Assembly: GCF_002483225.1 (NCBI RefSeq) | Contig: NZ_DLHL01000053.1 | Span: 114,074-178,073, forward strand | DNA: 64,000 bases | Direction of reading: 5' to 3' | Origin: Gemmatimonas sp. UBA7669 | GTDB lineage: Bacteria > Gemmatimonadota > Gemmatimonadetes > Gemmatimonadales > Gemmatimonadaceae | In this document: positions 31,986 to 40,924 of the stretch, piece after piece | Layout: every line of letters starts with the position of its first letter | How positions within the stretch are numbered: position 1 is the first letter of the stretch | Notes under the pieces: model-generated | What the model was told of the DNA's origin: nothing | Seen by the model: only the letters and a program-made list of their open reading frames with translations | Database searches by the model: none | Program-made: the position numbers and the translations under genes

Positions 31986-33646
31986 TCCTGTGGGTCGAGT
32001 TTCCGGTAGTTCACGTCGAGTGCATCGAGCCGTGCGAGATGCGGCAGCAGGCGCGACCGAAAGTGGGCGTAGTCACGAAGCGTACGCGGCGTCCACAACA
32101 CTTCCGCCAGCGCAACAAGCCGAGGGAAGGCCATGTACTCGGCGTGGCGCGAGGTGGGGATGTATTCGGTCCAGAGCTGCGCCTGGGCTCCGAGCACATG
32201 GCGCGCCTCGGCTTCCGTGAGTGACGGCGGCACTGGCTCGAAGGCGTACACCGAATCGATGGGTGTGTACCCGCCGAATGCGTGGGGCTCCCGGCTCTTG
32301 TCGCGCGACTGGTAGTGATCGAAGTAGGTGTGACTGCCCGGTGCCATGACCACATCGTGGCCAGCCTTGGCTGCCGTGATACCGCCTGCCATGCCGCGCC
32401 AGCTCATGACCGTGGCGTTGGGGGCGAGACCACCTTCGAGAATTTCATCCCAGCCGATCATGCGGCGTCCCTGCGCCGTGAGAAAGCTGTCCATCTGCCT
32501 GACGAACCAGCTCTGCATATCGTGCTCGTCTTTCAGACCGAGCGACGTGATGCGGGCCTGGATAGCCGGGTTGGCCTTCCACTGCTCCTTGGTGGCTTCG
32601 TCGCCACCAATGTGAATCCACGGTGAGGGAAACAGTGTGAGCACTTCACGCAGCACGTTCTGCATGAACTGCACACTGGCGTCGGTGGGATTGAGAATGA
32701 ACGGACTGACGCCCCAGATCTGCAGCACACCAGGGGCCGAGTCCGGGCGGCTGGAGAGCTCGGGGTAGGCATGCACGGCGGCCTGCACATGCCCCGGCAT
32801 CTCGATTTCGGGCACCACCGTGATCATGCGTTCGGCCGCATAGGCCACCACTTCGCGAATGTCATCCTGCGTGTAGTGCCCGCAGTGCGGTTTGCCGTCA
32901 AACACGCGCTTGGCCGGGTCGGACTGATAGGGCGGCACCATGGTCTGCTCGCGGCAGGCGCCCATGGTGGTGAGGCGCGGATACTGCGTGATCTCGATGC
33001 GCCAGCCCTGATCGTCGGTGAGGTGCCAGTGAAAGCGGTTGAGCTTGTGGCGGGCCAACAGGTCGATGTACTTCTTGACGAACTCACGCGAGCTGAAGTG
33101 GCGCGCCACGTCGAGATGTGCACCGCGCCAGGCAAAGCGTGGCGCGTCTTCGATGCGCACCGCCGGAACCGACCACGTGGTGCCGGGCAGTGGTGCGCCC
33201 CGATAGATGGCGGGCGGCAGCAGCTGCTTGAGTGTCTCGAGGGCGTAAAAGGCCCCGGCCGAGTCGCTGGCCTGAACCAGCACACGCGCGGGCGTGACAT
33301 CGAGCCGGTAGCCTTCACGAGGCAGCCCCGGGATTTGCTGCAGCTGAATGCCGCCTGTCGAGGCCGCGCTCCGCGGACGGCTGGCCAGTACGAAGCCGGT
33401 GGGGTTGGCGATGTCGCGCACAAAGCGCGAGGCCACCTGACGAAACGCCGGTGACGTGTGCAGCACGGTGCTGGCGCGCAACACAAAGCGTCCGGCTCGC
33501 GGTTCGAGTGTCGTGGGCCGAGGGATGACGGCGTAGGCCGACGCGTCGGGGGTCTGCGCGCTGGCCATGGAGGCCAGTGGCAACAGGGCAGAGACCGCGG
33601 TCAGCACCACGGTGAACCGTCTCATCAGCATATGCGAACACGTCAT
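31982..33646 (-). CDS. secreted GH20 beta-N-acetylhexosaminidase
   Basis: 554 residues; a start at 33631 or 33625 would give a shorter n-region before the same signal (FTVVLTAVSALLPLASMASAQ). The N-terminal GH20b-like domain (VIPRPTTLEPRAGRFVL) precedes the GH20 barrel: RFAWRGAHLDVARHF, NRFHWHLTDDQGWRIEI, TVVPEIEMPGHVQAAV and the catalytic pair in HIGGDEATKEQW (Asp349-Glu350 from 33646). The late IGWDEILEG and LWTEYI motifs complete the active site. It should release terminal GlcNAc or GalNAc from chitin or peptidoglycan fragments in the periplasm. It sits within the DUF1080-MFS-CutC operon. Confidence 0.9.
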   Translation of the reverse strand: MTCSHMLMRRFTVVLTAVSALLPLASMASAQTPDASAYAVIPRPTTLEPRAGRFVLRASTVLHTSPAFRQVASRFVRDIANPTGFVLASRPRSAASTGGIQLQQIPGLPREGYRLDVTPARVLVQASDSAGAFYALETLKQLLPPAIYRGAPLPGTTWSVPAVRIEDAPRFAWRGAHLDVARHFSSREFVKKYIDLLARHKLNRFHWHLTDDQGWRIEITQYPRLTTMGACREQTMVPPYQSDPAKRVFDGKPHCGHYTQDDIREVVAYAAERMITVVPEIEMPGHVQAAVHAYPELSSRPDSAPGVLQIWGVSPFILNPTDASVQFMQNVLREVLTLFPSPWIHIGGDEATKEQWKANPAIQARITSLGLKDEHDMQSWFVRQMDSFLTAQGRRMIGWDEILEGGLAPNATVMSWRGMAGGITAAKAGHDVVMAPGSHTYFDHYQSRDKSREPHAFGGYTPIDSVYAFEPVPPSLTEAEARHVLGAQAQLWTEYIPTSRHAEYMAFPRLVALAEVLWTPRTLRDYAHFRSRLLPHLARLDALDVNYRKLDPQE

Positions 33647-33661
33647 GGTGAAGCCTGCGGG

Positions 33662-34372
33662 TCAGCGTGAGCGGGCGGCCAGCGCCGCGACGACATCACG
33701 CACGAACTGTGTGTTGGTGCCACGCACATGCACTTCGCTGACGCCGCTGGCCTGCACGAGGGGGACCACCGTATCACCGCGCACGCTGCCGCCGGCGAGA
33801 ATCACGGGGGTGTCGCCGGCCTGTGCACGCAATTGCCGGAGCGTCGCGGCCCCTTCCAGTGCCGTACGCGCATGCCCGGCTGTGAGAATCACATCCACGC
33901 CGGCCTGTTGCAGGATGGTCAGCGCATCGCTGGCATTGGGGGTGCGATCGAACGCCCGATGAAAGGCCACGCGCATGGGGTAGGCCGCGCTGACCAGGCG
34001 GCTCAAGGCCTCGCGGTGCACCGAGCCGTCCGCGTGCAACGGGCCCACCACGACGCCATTCATGCCCAGCATGCGCGCCTGCTCGATGTCTTCGCCCATC
34101 ACATCGAGGTCGTCTTCGGAATAGACAAATCCGCCGGTGTGCGGGCGGATCATCACGTGAATGGGCAGCGAAACGGCCACCCGGCAGCGGGCCATGAGGC
34201 CGTAGGACGGCGTGCTGCCGCCGTCCCCCGGGCCACAGAGTTCAATGCGATGCGCACCCACTGCCTGCGCGGCCCGCGCCGTTTCCACCGAGTCACAGCA
34301 GGCCTCTACGAGCACGTCAGCCACGTCGGGATTCACAACACCGTTCACGACGCCGTTCACGACGTTGCTCAC
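33662..34372 (-). CDS. CutC family protein
   Basis: 236 residues, a TIM barrel. Family motifs: VLVEACCDSVETARAAQAVGAHRIELC, GGSTPSYGLM, VMIRPHTGGFVYSEDD, GVVVGPLHADGSVH, AFHRAFD, VILTAGHA and ILAGGSVRGD. CutC was first linked to copper tolerance, but that role is disputed and the neighbours here (sugar symporter, GH20, DUF1080) favour a sugar-related enzyme. The GTG at 34372 overlaps the MFS stop (GTGA). It is the first of four in-frame GTGs spaced 12 nt (34372, 34360, 34348, 34336), encoding a VVNGVVNGVVN leader that is not part of the conserved domain. Confidence 0.85.
   Translation of the reverse strand: MSNVVNGVVNGVVNPDVADVLVEACCDSVETARAAQAVGAHRIELCGPGDGGSTPSYGLMARCRVAVSLPIHVMIRPHTGGFVYSEDDLDVMGEDIEQARMLGMNGVVVGPLHADGSVHREALSRLVSAAYPMRVAFHRAFDRTPNASDALTILQQAGVDVILTAGHARTALEGAATLRQLRAQAGDTPVILAGGSVRGDTVVPLVQASGVSEVHVRGTNTQFVRDVVAALAARSR
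34325..34372 (-). repeat. 12-nt tandem units carrying four GTGA stop/start overlaps
   Basis: Read on the minus strand, GTGA occurs at 34372, 34360, 34348 and 34336, in units close to GTGAACGGCGTC. Each supplies a GTG start in the CutC frame and a TGA stop in the MFS frame. The architecture matches the repeat at 26927 although the bases outside GTGA differ, so the two are not copies of one element. Confidence 0.8.
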
Positions 34373-35583
34373 GTGGTGCTACGCGTGGGCGCCGGGCGGA
34401 AGAGGAAGAAGAACACCGCGAACACGGCCAGCGCAAAGAATGCCGCCGTTTGCCACACCTGCAGCCAGTCGTGTGTCACGGTGCCGTCGGCCAGCTTGCC
34501 CGCATACTTGTTGACCGTGGCGCCCGACACCGACGCGCCGACGAAGTAGCCGAAGCCGTTGGTGACGAGGTTGAGGAACCCCTGGGCCGCTGCGCGCACC
34601 TTGGGGCCGGCGCGCTCGTCGGTGTAGATCTGCCCGGCCACGAAGAAGAAGTCGTAACACACGCCGTGCAGAATGATGCCCAGATATACGAGCGACATGA
34701 CCGGCGCGCCATTGCCCGTGCCATACCCGAAGGCGAAGTAGCGCAGCGCCCAGGCCAACATGCCCACCAGCATGATCCACTTGATGCCGAGGCGACGCAG
34801 CGCGAAGGGCAGCAGCAGCATGAAGCCGATTTCGCTCATCTGCCCGAAGGTCTGGATGAACGCGGGGTCGGGCGCCCCGATCTCATTCAGGTAAGGGTTG
34901 GCGAAGGCGTAGTAGAACTGGAGGGGAATGCACAGCAGGAATGAGCCCAGCACGAAGATCTTGAAGTCGTTGTGCTTGAGCAGTTGCAGCGCGTCCAGGC
35001 CCAGCGCGTCACGCACACTGAAGGGTGCGCCGGCTGCCTTGGGTGGGGTGGCGGGCAGCATGAGCGAAAAGAGACCCAAGGCCACCGAACCACCGGCGGC
35101 CAGCAGCATGGGCACATTGCTCTTGTCGGCCTGCAGTACCTTGCCCACCACCACACCCGCGACGATCCAACCGATGGTGCCCAGTACGCGAATGAGCGGA
35201 AAGTCGCGCGCGGAATCGGTGATGTGATGAAACGAAATGGAATTGGTCAGCGACAGCGTGGGCATGTAGCAGAACGCGTAGGCCAGCAGGAAAAGGTAGA
35301 ACCCGCTCCACTCGGTCTGCTGCGCCATGAAGAACATGAACACGCCGCCCAGCAGGTGCAGCGCGGCCAGCAACTTCTCCGACGCAAAGAAGCGATCGGC
35401 CACAATGCCGATGAAGAACGGCGACACGATGGCCGCCAACGCCGTGGCGCCGTAGGCCGCGCCGATGTTGGTGTCGGAGAAGCCCCGCGTCTGTCCGAGG
35501 TAGGTGCCCATGGTCACGAACCAGGCGCCCCACACGAAGTACTGCAGAAACATCATGATCGACAGCCGGACACGCGTACTCAT
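34369..35583 (-). CDS. MFS transporter, nucleoside:H+ symporter (NupG-like) family
   Basis: 404 residues with 12 predicted membrane helices. The N-terminus (IMMFLQYFVWGAWFVTMGTYL) and NIGAAYGATALAAIVSPFFIG are typical of the Nuc_H_symport family; TLSLTNSISFHHI and FPLIRVLGTIGWIVAG follow in helix 4-5. Members of this family in heterotrophic clusters often move sugars rather than nucleosides. It lies exactly after the DUF1080 gene with no gap (stop at 35584-35586, start at 35583) and is coupled to CutC by GTGA. Import of a saccharide product across the inner membrane fits this context. Confidence 0.85.
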   Translation of the reverse strand: MSTRVRLSIMMFLQYFVWGAWFVTMGTYLGQTRGFSDTNIGAAYGATALAAIVSPFFIGIVADRFFASEKLLAALHLLGGVFMFFMAQQTEWSGFYLFLLAYAFCYMPTLSLTNSISFHHITDSARDFPLIRVLGTIGWIVAGVVVGKVLQADKSNVPMLLAAGGSVALGLFSLMLPATPPKAAGAPFSVRDALGLDALQLLKHNDFKIFVLGSFLLCIPLQFYYAFANPYLNEIGAPDPAFIQTFGQMSEIGFMLLLPFALRRLGIKWIMLVGMLAWALRYFAFGYGTGNGAPVMSLVYLGIILHGVCYDFFFVAGQIYTDERAGPKVRAAAQGFLNLVTNGFGYFVGASVSGATVNKYAGKLADGTVTHDWLQVWQTAAFFALAVFAVFFFLFRPAPTRSTT

Positions 35584-36384
35584 TTACGGGAGCTCCCGGA
35601 TGCGCACGTTGCGGAACAGCACGCGGTCGCCATGGTCCTGCAGGGCGATATGTCCACTGCTGGCGCGTCCGTACTGCGCGGCGTTGGCGAACTTGCTGTT
35701 GCGGCGGCGTTCTTCCCAGTCGGCGGAGCCAAGTTCGTACTCCACGACTTTCACACCGTTGAGCCAGTGCTCCACGTGGTTGCCGCGCACCAGCAGGCGC
35801 GCGCTGTTCCACTGACCCGCGGGCTTGACCACACCGCGAGGGGCGGCGTGCAGCGCGTAGTTGGCGCCAGCAGACGTGAGCGGATTCTTGCCATCGGCGT
35901 GCACCGCATCGTCGAGGATTTGCATTTCGGGTCCGCTGATGTAGCTGCGTTCGCCGCTGTGGTCGATGCGATAGATGACGCCGCTGTTTCCACCAGGCCC
36001 CACCTGCCATTCAAGTTCGAGCTCGAAATTGGTGTAGGTGCGGTTGGTGGTGAGATCACCGCCGCGTCCGCTGCGCACGAGTTCGCCGTTGCTGAGTGTC
36101 CAACCCACAACGGGGGCGCCCTGCGTGCTGTAGTTGTGCCAGCCGGAAAGTGTGGTGTCGGCCAGCAAATTCACCCACGGGGCCACGGGCGTGCTGACGG
36201 GAGCCGCGCTCTGCCCCCGCATGCCAGCCACGGCCCCGCGAATGGCATCAGCGTCACGCCCATCGGCCGGTGGGCGCTTCGAACTACAGGCGGCCAGAGG
36301 GGCGAGCAGCATCGCCGTTACGGCCATGGCACGGACGGATGAGCCGGGGCGGGATGGCCGCAGGGCGGCCGGGGCGCGGGACAT
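35584..36384 (-). CDS. DUF1080 lipoprotein (3-keto-disaccharide hydrolase family)
   Basis: 266 residues with a lipoprotein signal (MAVTAMLLAPLAACSS, lipobox Cys at about 33). The concanavalin-like DUF1080 fold is clear: TLSGWHNYSTQGAPVVGW, ELVRSGRGGDLTTNRTYTNF, ELEWQVGPGGNSGVIYRI, GPEMQILDD, WNSARLLVRGNHVEHWLNG and the final HIALQDHGDRVLFRNVRIR. The family is annotated as 3-keto-disaccharide hydrolase, cleaving glycosides after oxidation at C3. It heads a minus-strand operon with the MFS symporter, CutC, GH20 and M50, and starts 134 nt from the divergent GlsB gene. Confidence 0.87.
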   Translation of the reverse strand: MSRAPAALRPSRPGSSVRAMAVTAMLLAPLAACSSKRPPADGRDADAIRGAVAGMRGQSAAPVSTPVAPWVNLLADTTLSGWHNYSTQGAPVVGWTLSNGELVRSGRGGDLTTNRTYTNFELELEWQVGPGGNSGVIYRIDHSGERSYISGPEMQILDDAVHADGKNPLTSAGANYALHAAPRGVVKPAGQWNSARLLVRGNHVEHWLNGVKVVEYELGSADWEERRRNSKFANAAQYGRASSGHIALQDHGDRVLFRNVRIRELP

Positions 36385-36518
36385 GTGATTCTCGCTACAG
36401 GGAGGGGAAGGAGAGGCAAGGCAATGCTATGTCCGGTGCTGGCACGACGGAAGACACGGCTGCAGGTTCAACGTGCGGCATTCACCCACCACGGGACCCC
36501 CAACTGGAGGATCGCACC

Positions 36519-36773
36519 ATGTCACTGCTCTGGACGGCACTCATCGGCCTTATTGCTGGCGCTCTCGCCAAGGCCATCATGCCCGGCAAGGACCCGGGTG
36601 GCATCATCATCACCATGCTGCTCGGCATTGCCGGCGCTATGGTCGGCACCTTCCTCGGCCGCAGCCTGGGCTGGTACAGCAGCGGAGAAGGCGCGGGGTT
36701 GATTGCGGCGGTGGTCGGCGCCGTGATCCTGCTGTTGGGCTATCGCATGATCCAGGGCAGGGCCACCAACTGA
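36519..36773 (+). CDS. GlsB/YeaQ/YmgE family small membrane protein
   Basis: 84 residues from the ATG at 36519, which has GGAGG 8 nt upstream. Three hydrophobic segments: WTALIGLIAGALAKAIM, IIITMLLGIAGAMVGTFLG and GLIAAVVGAVILLLGYRMI, with the conserved PGKDPGG loop. This is the transglycosylase-associated (Tag) family of inner-membrane proteins induced by envelope or osmotic stress in enterobacteria; no enzymatic role is established. It lies between divergent DUF1080 and the co-oriented DinB gene (51 nt downstream). Confidence 0.88.
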   Translation: MSLLWTALIGLIAGALAKAIMPGKDPGGIIITMLLGIAGAMVGTFLGRSLGWYSSGEGAGLIAAVVGAVILLLGYRMIQGRATN

Positions 36774-36824
36774 ATGGCCAACGCTGGTCTCTCGGTGGCG
36801 GGCGGTTTCCGATAGATTTCACGG

Positions 36825-37367
36825 ATGACCGACGCCACCGAGACTCAGCGATTTCCCATTGGTCGCCACGAGCGGCGGCCCATTGAGCAGCCCAACACAC
36901 CGGCCGAGCGCGCGGACTACATCCAGCGATTGGCCAACCAGTCGGCCTTGCTGGCGGCGGCGGTGGAGGGGCTTGAGGACGATGATTGGCAGCAGCCCTA
37001 TCGTCCCGGTGGTTGGACGGTGCAGCAACTGGTGCATCATGTGGCCGACAGCCACAGCAATGCACTGATCCGGCTCAAGGTGGCGCTGACGGAAGACCGC
37101 CCCACCATCAAGCCCTACGATCAGGACGCCTGGGTCACGCTGGCCGACTGCGCCCTGTCACCGCACATCTCGCTGATGCTGTTCATGGCGGTGCAGACGC
37201 GCCTCGTGGCCGTGCTGCAGTCGCTCGATGATGCGGCGTTCCGGCGGCGTTTTGTCCATCCGGAGAATGGCGAGACGACCGTGGACCAACTCATCGCGCT
37301 GTATGCCTGGCACGGCGACCACCATATCGCGCAGATCGAGGCGTACAAGGCCGCGCGCGGCCTGTAG
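36825..37367 (+). CDS. DinB/YfiT-like metal-dependent four-helix protein
   Basis: 180 residues. The DinB/BstA fold is shown by WQQPYRPGGWTVQQLVHHVADSH (first His ligands) and the C-terminal LIALYAWHGDHHIAQIEAY (HxxHH-type ligands), giving the three-His metal site. The N-terminal IGRHERRPIEQPNTPAERADYI is typical of the B. subtilis YfiT group, annotated as putative metal hydrolases and related to bacillithiol transferases. A thiol-transfer or hydrolase role is possible. It is cytosolic, with an ATG at 36825. Confidence 0.85.
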   Translation: MTDATETQRFPIGRHERRPIEQPNTPAERADYIQRLANQSALLAAAVEGLEDDDWQQPYRPGGWTVQQLVHHVADSHSNALIRLKVALTEDRPTIKPYDQDAWVTLADCALSPHISLMLFMAVQTRLVAVLQSLDDAAFRRRFVHPENGETTVDQLIALYAWHGDHHIAQIEAYKAARGL

Positions 37368-37378
37368 AAGCGCCGGTT

Positions 37379-37411
37379 ACGCCGTACCGTGACGAGTGCC
37401 GATTACGGCGT
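37379..37411. terminator. small inverted repeat between convergent genes
   Basis: ACGCCGTA (37379-37386) pairs with TACGGCGT (37404-37411) across a 17-nt loop. The right arm includes the stop region of the YCF48-like gene, and the DinB gene ends at 37367. It lies where a shared terminator is expected. The short stem and absent T tract keep confidence low. Confidence 0.3.
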
Positions 37412-39472
37412 GCCCTCGTAGATCCGCCCACCGTCTCCCACGGCCGCCAGGCCGGCGTTGGGCAGACCAAACAGCGCATACACGATGTGTCGCCATGGCG
37501 TGGTGAGCGTGCGCCAGCCTGCGCCGTCGTAGCGCAGCACGGTGCCTGAGTCGCCGGCCACGTACACCTCGGTGGCGCTGCGGCCCCAGACGGCCCGCAG
37601 ATCGCGACGTGTGGGCGGAGACAGGCTCCGCCAGGTGCTGCCGTCGAACAGCAGCGCGGTGCCCGTATCGCCCACGGCCAGCACGTTACTGGCATTGCTG
37701 CCCCAGATGGCGCGCAGTCGGCTGCTGGTTGGCACGGCCATGGGCGTCCAGCGTCCGCCATCAAAGCGCAGCACCGTGCCCGAGTCGCCCACGGCAAACA
37801 CGTTGGCCGGGTCACTGCCCCAGACGGCGCGCAGGAATCGCAGCGTGCCGCTGGCCTGCGGCGTCCACGCCGGGCCACTCGAGCGCAGAATGGTGCCGCG
37901 CTCGCCCACCAGCACATGCTGGCCGCCGCCACTCCATGATGCGCGCAGCACCACCTGCGTGGGACGCTCGTCGCGTGTCCAGGTGCTGCCGTTGAATCGC
38001 AGGATGCTGCCGGTGTCGCCGACCGCCACAATGTCCGAGGCACTGTTGCCGCTGATGGCGTAGAGATCGTTGCCCGAGGGCACCCGTTCCTGCGCCCAGC
38101 CCGTACCGGCCGCGTTACGCCGGAACACCGTGCCGCCAAGACCCACCGCGAAGCTCGGACCCGAGGGCGCGCTCCACACACCGAGGAGCGGCGGATCCAT
38201 GTTGTCGACCGTGACCTGCGCTGCGGCGCCGCGACCGCGCAGTGACACGATGGTGCCATACCAGCCGGCTACGCGCACCGTGCCATCACCACGAATGGTC
38301 ATGGTGCGCAGATTCTGTCCGTTGCCCAACGACAATTCGCGCCAGGTGCTGCCGTCGAAGTGCCAGGTGGCGCCGTTGTTGCCTGCGGCGTACACGTCGT
38401 CAAAGGTGCGGCCACGAATGGCAAAGAGATTGGCGCGCGACGGGGTCGTCATGCGGGTCCACTGCACGCCATCGAAGCGCACGACAGTGCCATCGGTGCC
38501 CACGGCCATGACATTGCCGGCACTGGTGCCCCAGACATCGAAATAGGGCGTGTTGTCCGGGGATGCGAGACGCTGCCACTGCGCGCCGTTCCAGCGCAGC
38601 AGCGCGCCGTTGTTGCCCACGGCAAACACACTGGTGCTGTTGGCGCCCCAGAGGCCCCACAGTTCATCCGTCACACCAGTCGGCAGCTGTGTGAACCGAC
38701 TGCCGTCCCAACGAAGCACCGTCCCGCGATCGCCGCTCACATACACTTCATCGGCGCTCAGTCCCCACACCTCGAGCAAGGTGCTGTTGACACCGGCATT
38801 CACGCGCGAGAAGCGCAGACCGTCGCCGCGCAGCACGAGGCCGTTGGTGCCCACGAGCCAGATGTCCGTGGGCGACGCGCCCCACACGCCCACCAGGGTT
38901 TCTTCGGTTTCGAGATTGACCGCTTCCCACGGACCGTCCTGACGCGAGCGCAGCAAGCCGCCGTTCTGTCCCACGGCATAGGTGCTGCCGGCGCCGTCGT
39001 CCCAGATACCCAGAAAGGTGACGTCGCTCACGGTGCTGCGCGTGGCGCGCCACTGCGCAATGCCAGGCGAGGTGCTGGTTACGGTCACGGGCACCAGCAC
39101 CGACAGCGGGCCGCCAATACCGTCGGCATTGGCCGTGATGCGTGCCGACCCGGGGGCCACGGCCGAGACGTCGCCAGTGCTGGTCACTGCGGCGACCGCG
39201 GGGGCGTCACTCCGCCAGGTGATGACTGGCGACGCAATGCGCGCGCCGGTGCTGTCGCGCGCGTCGACGGACAGCGTGGCGCGGCCGCCAGCCTCGAGGG
39301 ACAGTGCGGCGGGTGACACGGTCAGTGAGGCAATGCGCACGCCGGTTGGTGGCGTGCCGGGCTCGCTGGGTTGGTCCGTGCAACCCAGCGAGGTGACGAG
39401 GAGCAGACTGCCGGCCCACAGGCCGCGGCTCCCCCACATGCCTTGAAACAGACTCTGCGTGATTCCCTTCAT
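37403..39472 (-). CDS. lipoprotein with Ig-like (BIG2) domain and YCF48-like propeller repeats
   Basis: 689 residues. A lipoprotein signal (LWAGSLLLVTSLGCTD) precedes a bacterial Ig-like domain (SLTVSPAALSLEAGGRATLS, ITWRSDAPAVAAV, GSARITA). About twelve 40-45-residue repeats of the form WGxSxxDVxAVGxxGTxLRFDGxxW follow, for example LWGANSTSVFAVGNNGALLR and IWGSNASNVLAVGDTGTALL. These resemble the YCF48/photosystem-stability-like and 'WD40/YVTN' propellers common in secreted proteins of myxobacteria and gemmatimonads. It is probably surface-anchored, and its role is unknown. It is downstream of DUF1501 on the same strand (59-nt gap). Confidence 0.78.
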   Translation of the reverse strand: MKGITQSLFQGMWGSRGLWAGSLLLVTSLGCTDQPSEPGTPPTGVRIASLTVSPAALSLEAGGRATLSVDARDSTGARIASPVITWRSDAPAVAAVTSTGDVSAVAPGSARITANADGIGGPLSVLVPVTVTSTSPGIAQWRATRSTVSDVTFLGIWDDGAGSTYAVGQNGGLLRSRQDGPWEAVNLETEETLVGVWGASPTDIWLVGTNGLVLRGDGLRFSRVNAGVNSTLLEVWGLSADEVYVSGDRGTVLRWDGSRFTQLPTGVTDELWGLWGANSTSVFAVGNNGALLRWNGAQWQRLASPDNTPYFDVWGTSAGNVMAVGTDGTVVRFDGVQWTRMTTPSRANLFAIRGRTFDDVYAAGNNGATWHFDGSTWRELSLGNGQNLRTMTIRGDGTVRVAGWYGTIVSLRGRGAAAQVTVDNMDPPLLGVWSAPSGPSFAVGLGGTVFRRNAAGTGWAQERVPSGNDLYAISGNSASDIVAVGDTGSILRFNGSTWTRDERPTQVVLRASWSGGGQHVLVGERGTILRSSGPAWTPQASGTLRFLRAVWGSDPANVFAVGDSGTVLRFDGGRWTPMAVPTSSRLRAIWGSNASNVLAVGDTGTALLFDGSTWRSLSPPTRRDLRAVWGRSATEVYVAGDSGTVLRYDGAGWRTLTTPWRHIVYALFGLPNAGLAAVGDGGRIYEGTP

Positions 39473-39531
39473 GCCGCAGCCTAGCCAAGGCGGCTGGCTC
39501 GGCGCAACGGCTTCACGCCATGGTGACCGCG

Positions 39532-40863
39532 TCAGGGTTTGGTGACGTTCCGGAAGCGCGGCGTGTAGTCGGGGAAAACGATGTTGAGATTGGGATTACC
39601 GAGGCGGTTTTGCACGATTTCGGCCATGATGTCGCGGTGGTCGAGTGTGACGCGCAGATCCTGACCCGCCTCGAGGTTTTCGCGCGCGAGTCCGGGCCAG
39701 CCGTTGGTGAGCACCCGTCCGCCGTTGATCTTGCGGCCCATGGCGAACACCACGTTGCCGCGGCCATGATCCGTGCCGCGATCGCCATTCTCGCGCGCAT
39801 TGCGGCCGAACTCGGAGATGATGACGACAGTCACACCGTACGACGTGGTCCCCTGCACGACATCGGCGTGGAAGGCGGCCAGCGACTGCGACAGGTCGAG
39901 CATCTTGTTGTGCATGAAGCCGCCGTCGAGACCGGGCAGCGGGCCCTGCGTGGCGTGTGTGTCCCACCCGCCATTGAAGGCGTGAATGGCTTCCACCCCC
40001 ACGTCGGCCTTGATGAGTGCGGCCGTGGAACGCAGCGCATTGCCGAATGACGAGGTGGGATACACCGCGCCGTTGGACGGACGATAGCCGGCGAAATTGA
40101 TCTGCTGCAGCAGCGCGATGGTGTTGGTGGAATCGAGCGCGTTGGCCGCCACCGGATTGACCGCGGCCTGGTGATTCTGCGCCAGCCACTGCGTGCGGGC
40201 CGTGGCCGTGGTGCCGCTGCCACCAATGGTGAAGTTGGCCGGGTTGGGAATGGGCAGCGTACGCGGTCCACCTTCAAGCGTGCGCGGAAGGCCCGAGGTG
40301 AGCCCCAAGGCACGCAGCGGCGCATCGCTGCGCAGCGGCGTGCTGGTGGCCAGATGGCGACCCAGCCAGCCACCCGCGATGTTGGGATCGCGCGGCTTGC
40401 CCACCTCCATGTAGCGCTGCGCATCGAAGTGCGAGCGGGAGGTATCCACCGAGCCCGTGGCGTGCGCCACGAGCAGATCACCCGTTGAGTACGCCGGCAT
40501 GAGCGGCGCCATGCCGGGCGAGAAGGCAAAGAAGTCGTCGAGCGCCACGCCCTTGGGGCCGGTCCCCGCCGCGTCGGGACGCGGAATGGCAATGGTGGGT
40601 CGGCCCGTGTAGTACGCCGGATCACCAAAGGGTGCCACCAGCGACATGCCGTCAGTGCCGCCGCTCAGGAAGATCGACACGATGATGTCGCGCGACCCGT
40701 TGGACGACTGCGCGAGCACCACCTGTGGCAACCAGGCGGGCAGCAGCGCGGCCACGCCCACACCGGTGGCGATCTGCAGAAAATCGCGACGCGCGAGCGC
40801 GTGATACTCGTCGCACCCGGCGACGTGATCGTCGCTCATGTCCTGATTCAGATCTCGGCTCAT
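39532..40863 (-). CDS. Tat-exported DUF1501 protein
   Basis: 443 residues from the ATG at 40863 (an ATG at 40893 would add ten residues). The twin-arginine signal is ARRDFLQIATGVGVAALLPAWLPQVVLA. The DUF1501 (sulfatase-like, alkaline-phosphatase fold) features are IIVSIFLSGGTDGMSLVAPFGDP, HFDAQRYMEVG, GWDTHATQG and VVIISEFGRNARENG followed by GTDHGRGNVVFAMG. The His and Asp residues fit a metal site. These proteins always travel with DUF1800, and here the DUF1800 gene is 60 nt upstream. Biochemical function is unknown. Confidence 0.87.
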   Translation of the reverse strand: MSRDLNQDMSDDHVAGCDEYHALARRDFLQIATGVGVAALLPAWLPQVVLAQSSNGSRDIIVSIFLSGGTDGMSLVAPFGDPAYYTGRPTIAIPRPDAAGTGPKGVALDDFFAFSPGMAPLMPAYSTGDLLVAHATGSVDTSRSHFDAQRYMEVGKPRDPNIAGGWLGRHLATSTPLRSDAPLRALGLTSGLPRTLEGGPRTLPIPNPANFTIGGSGTTATARTQWLAQNHQAAVNPVAANALDSTNTIALLQQINFAGYRPSNGAVYPTSSFGNALRSTAALIKADVGVEAIHAFNGGWDTHATQGPLPGLDGGFMHNKMLDLSQSLAAFHADVVQGTTSYGVTVVIISEFGRNARENGDRGTDHGRGNVVFAMGRKINGGRVLTNGWPGLARENLEAGQDLRVTLDHRDIMAEIVQNRLGNPNLNIVFPDYTPRFRNVTKP

Positions 40864-40924
40864 GGCCGGCTCGCGCAAAGGGTGGACATGCAAAGGACGT
40901 GGTGCGCCCGCACAGGGGTGATGG

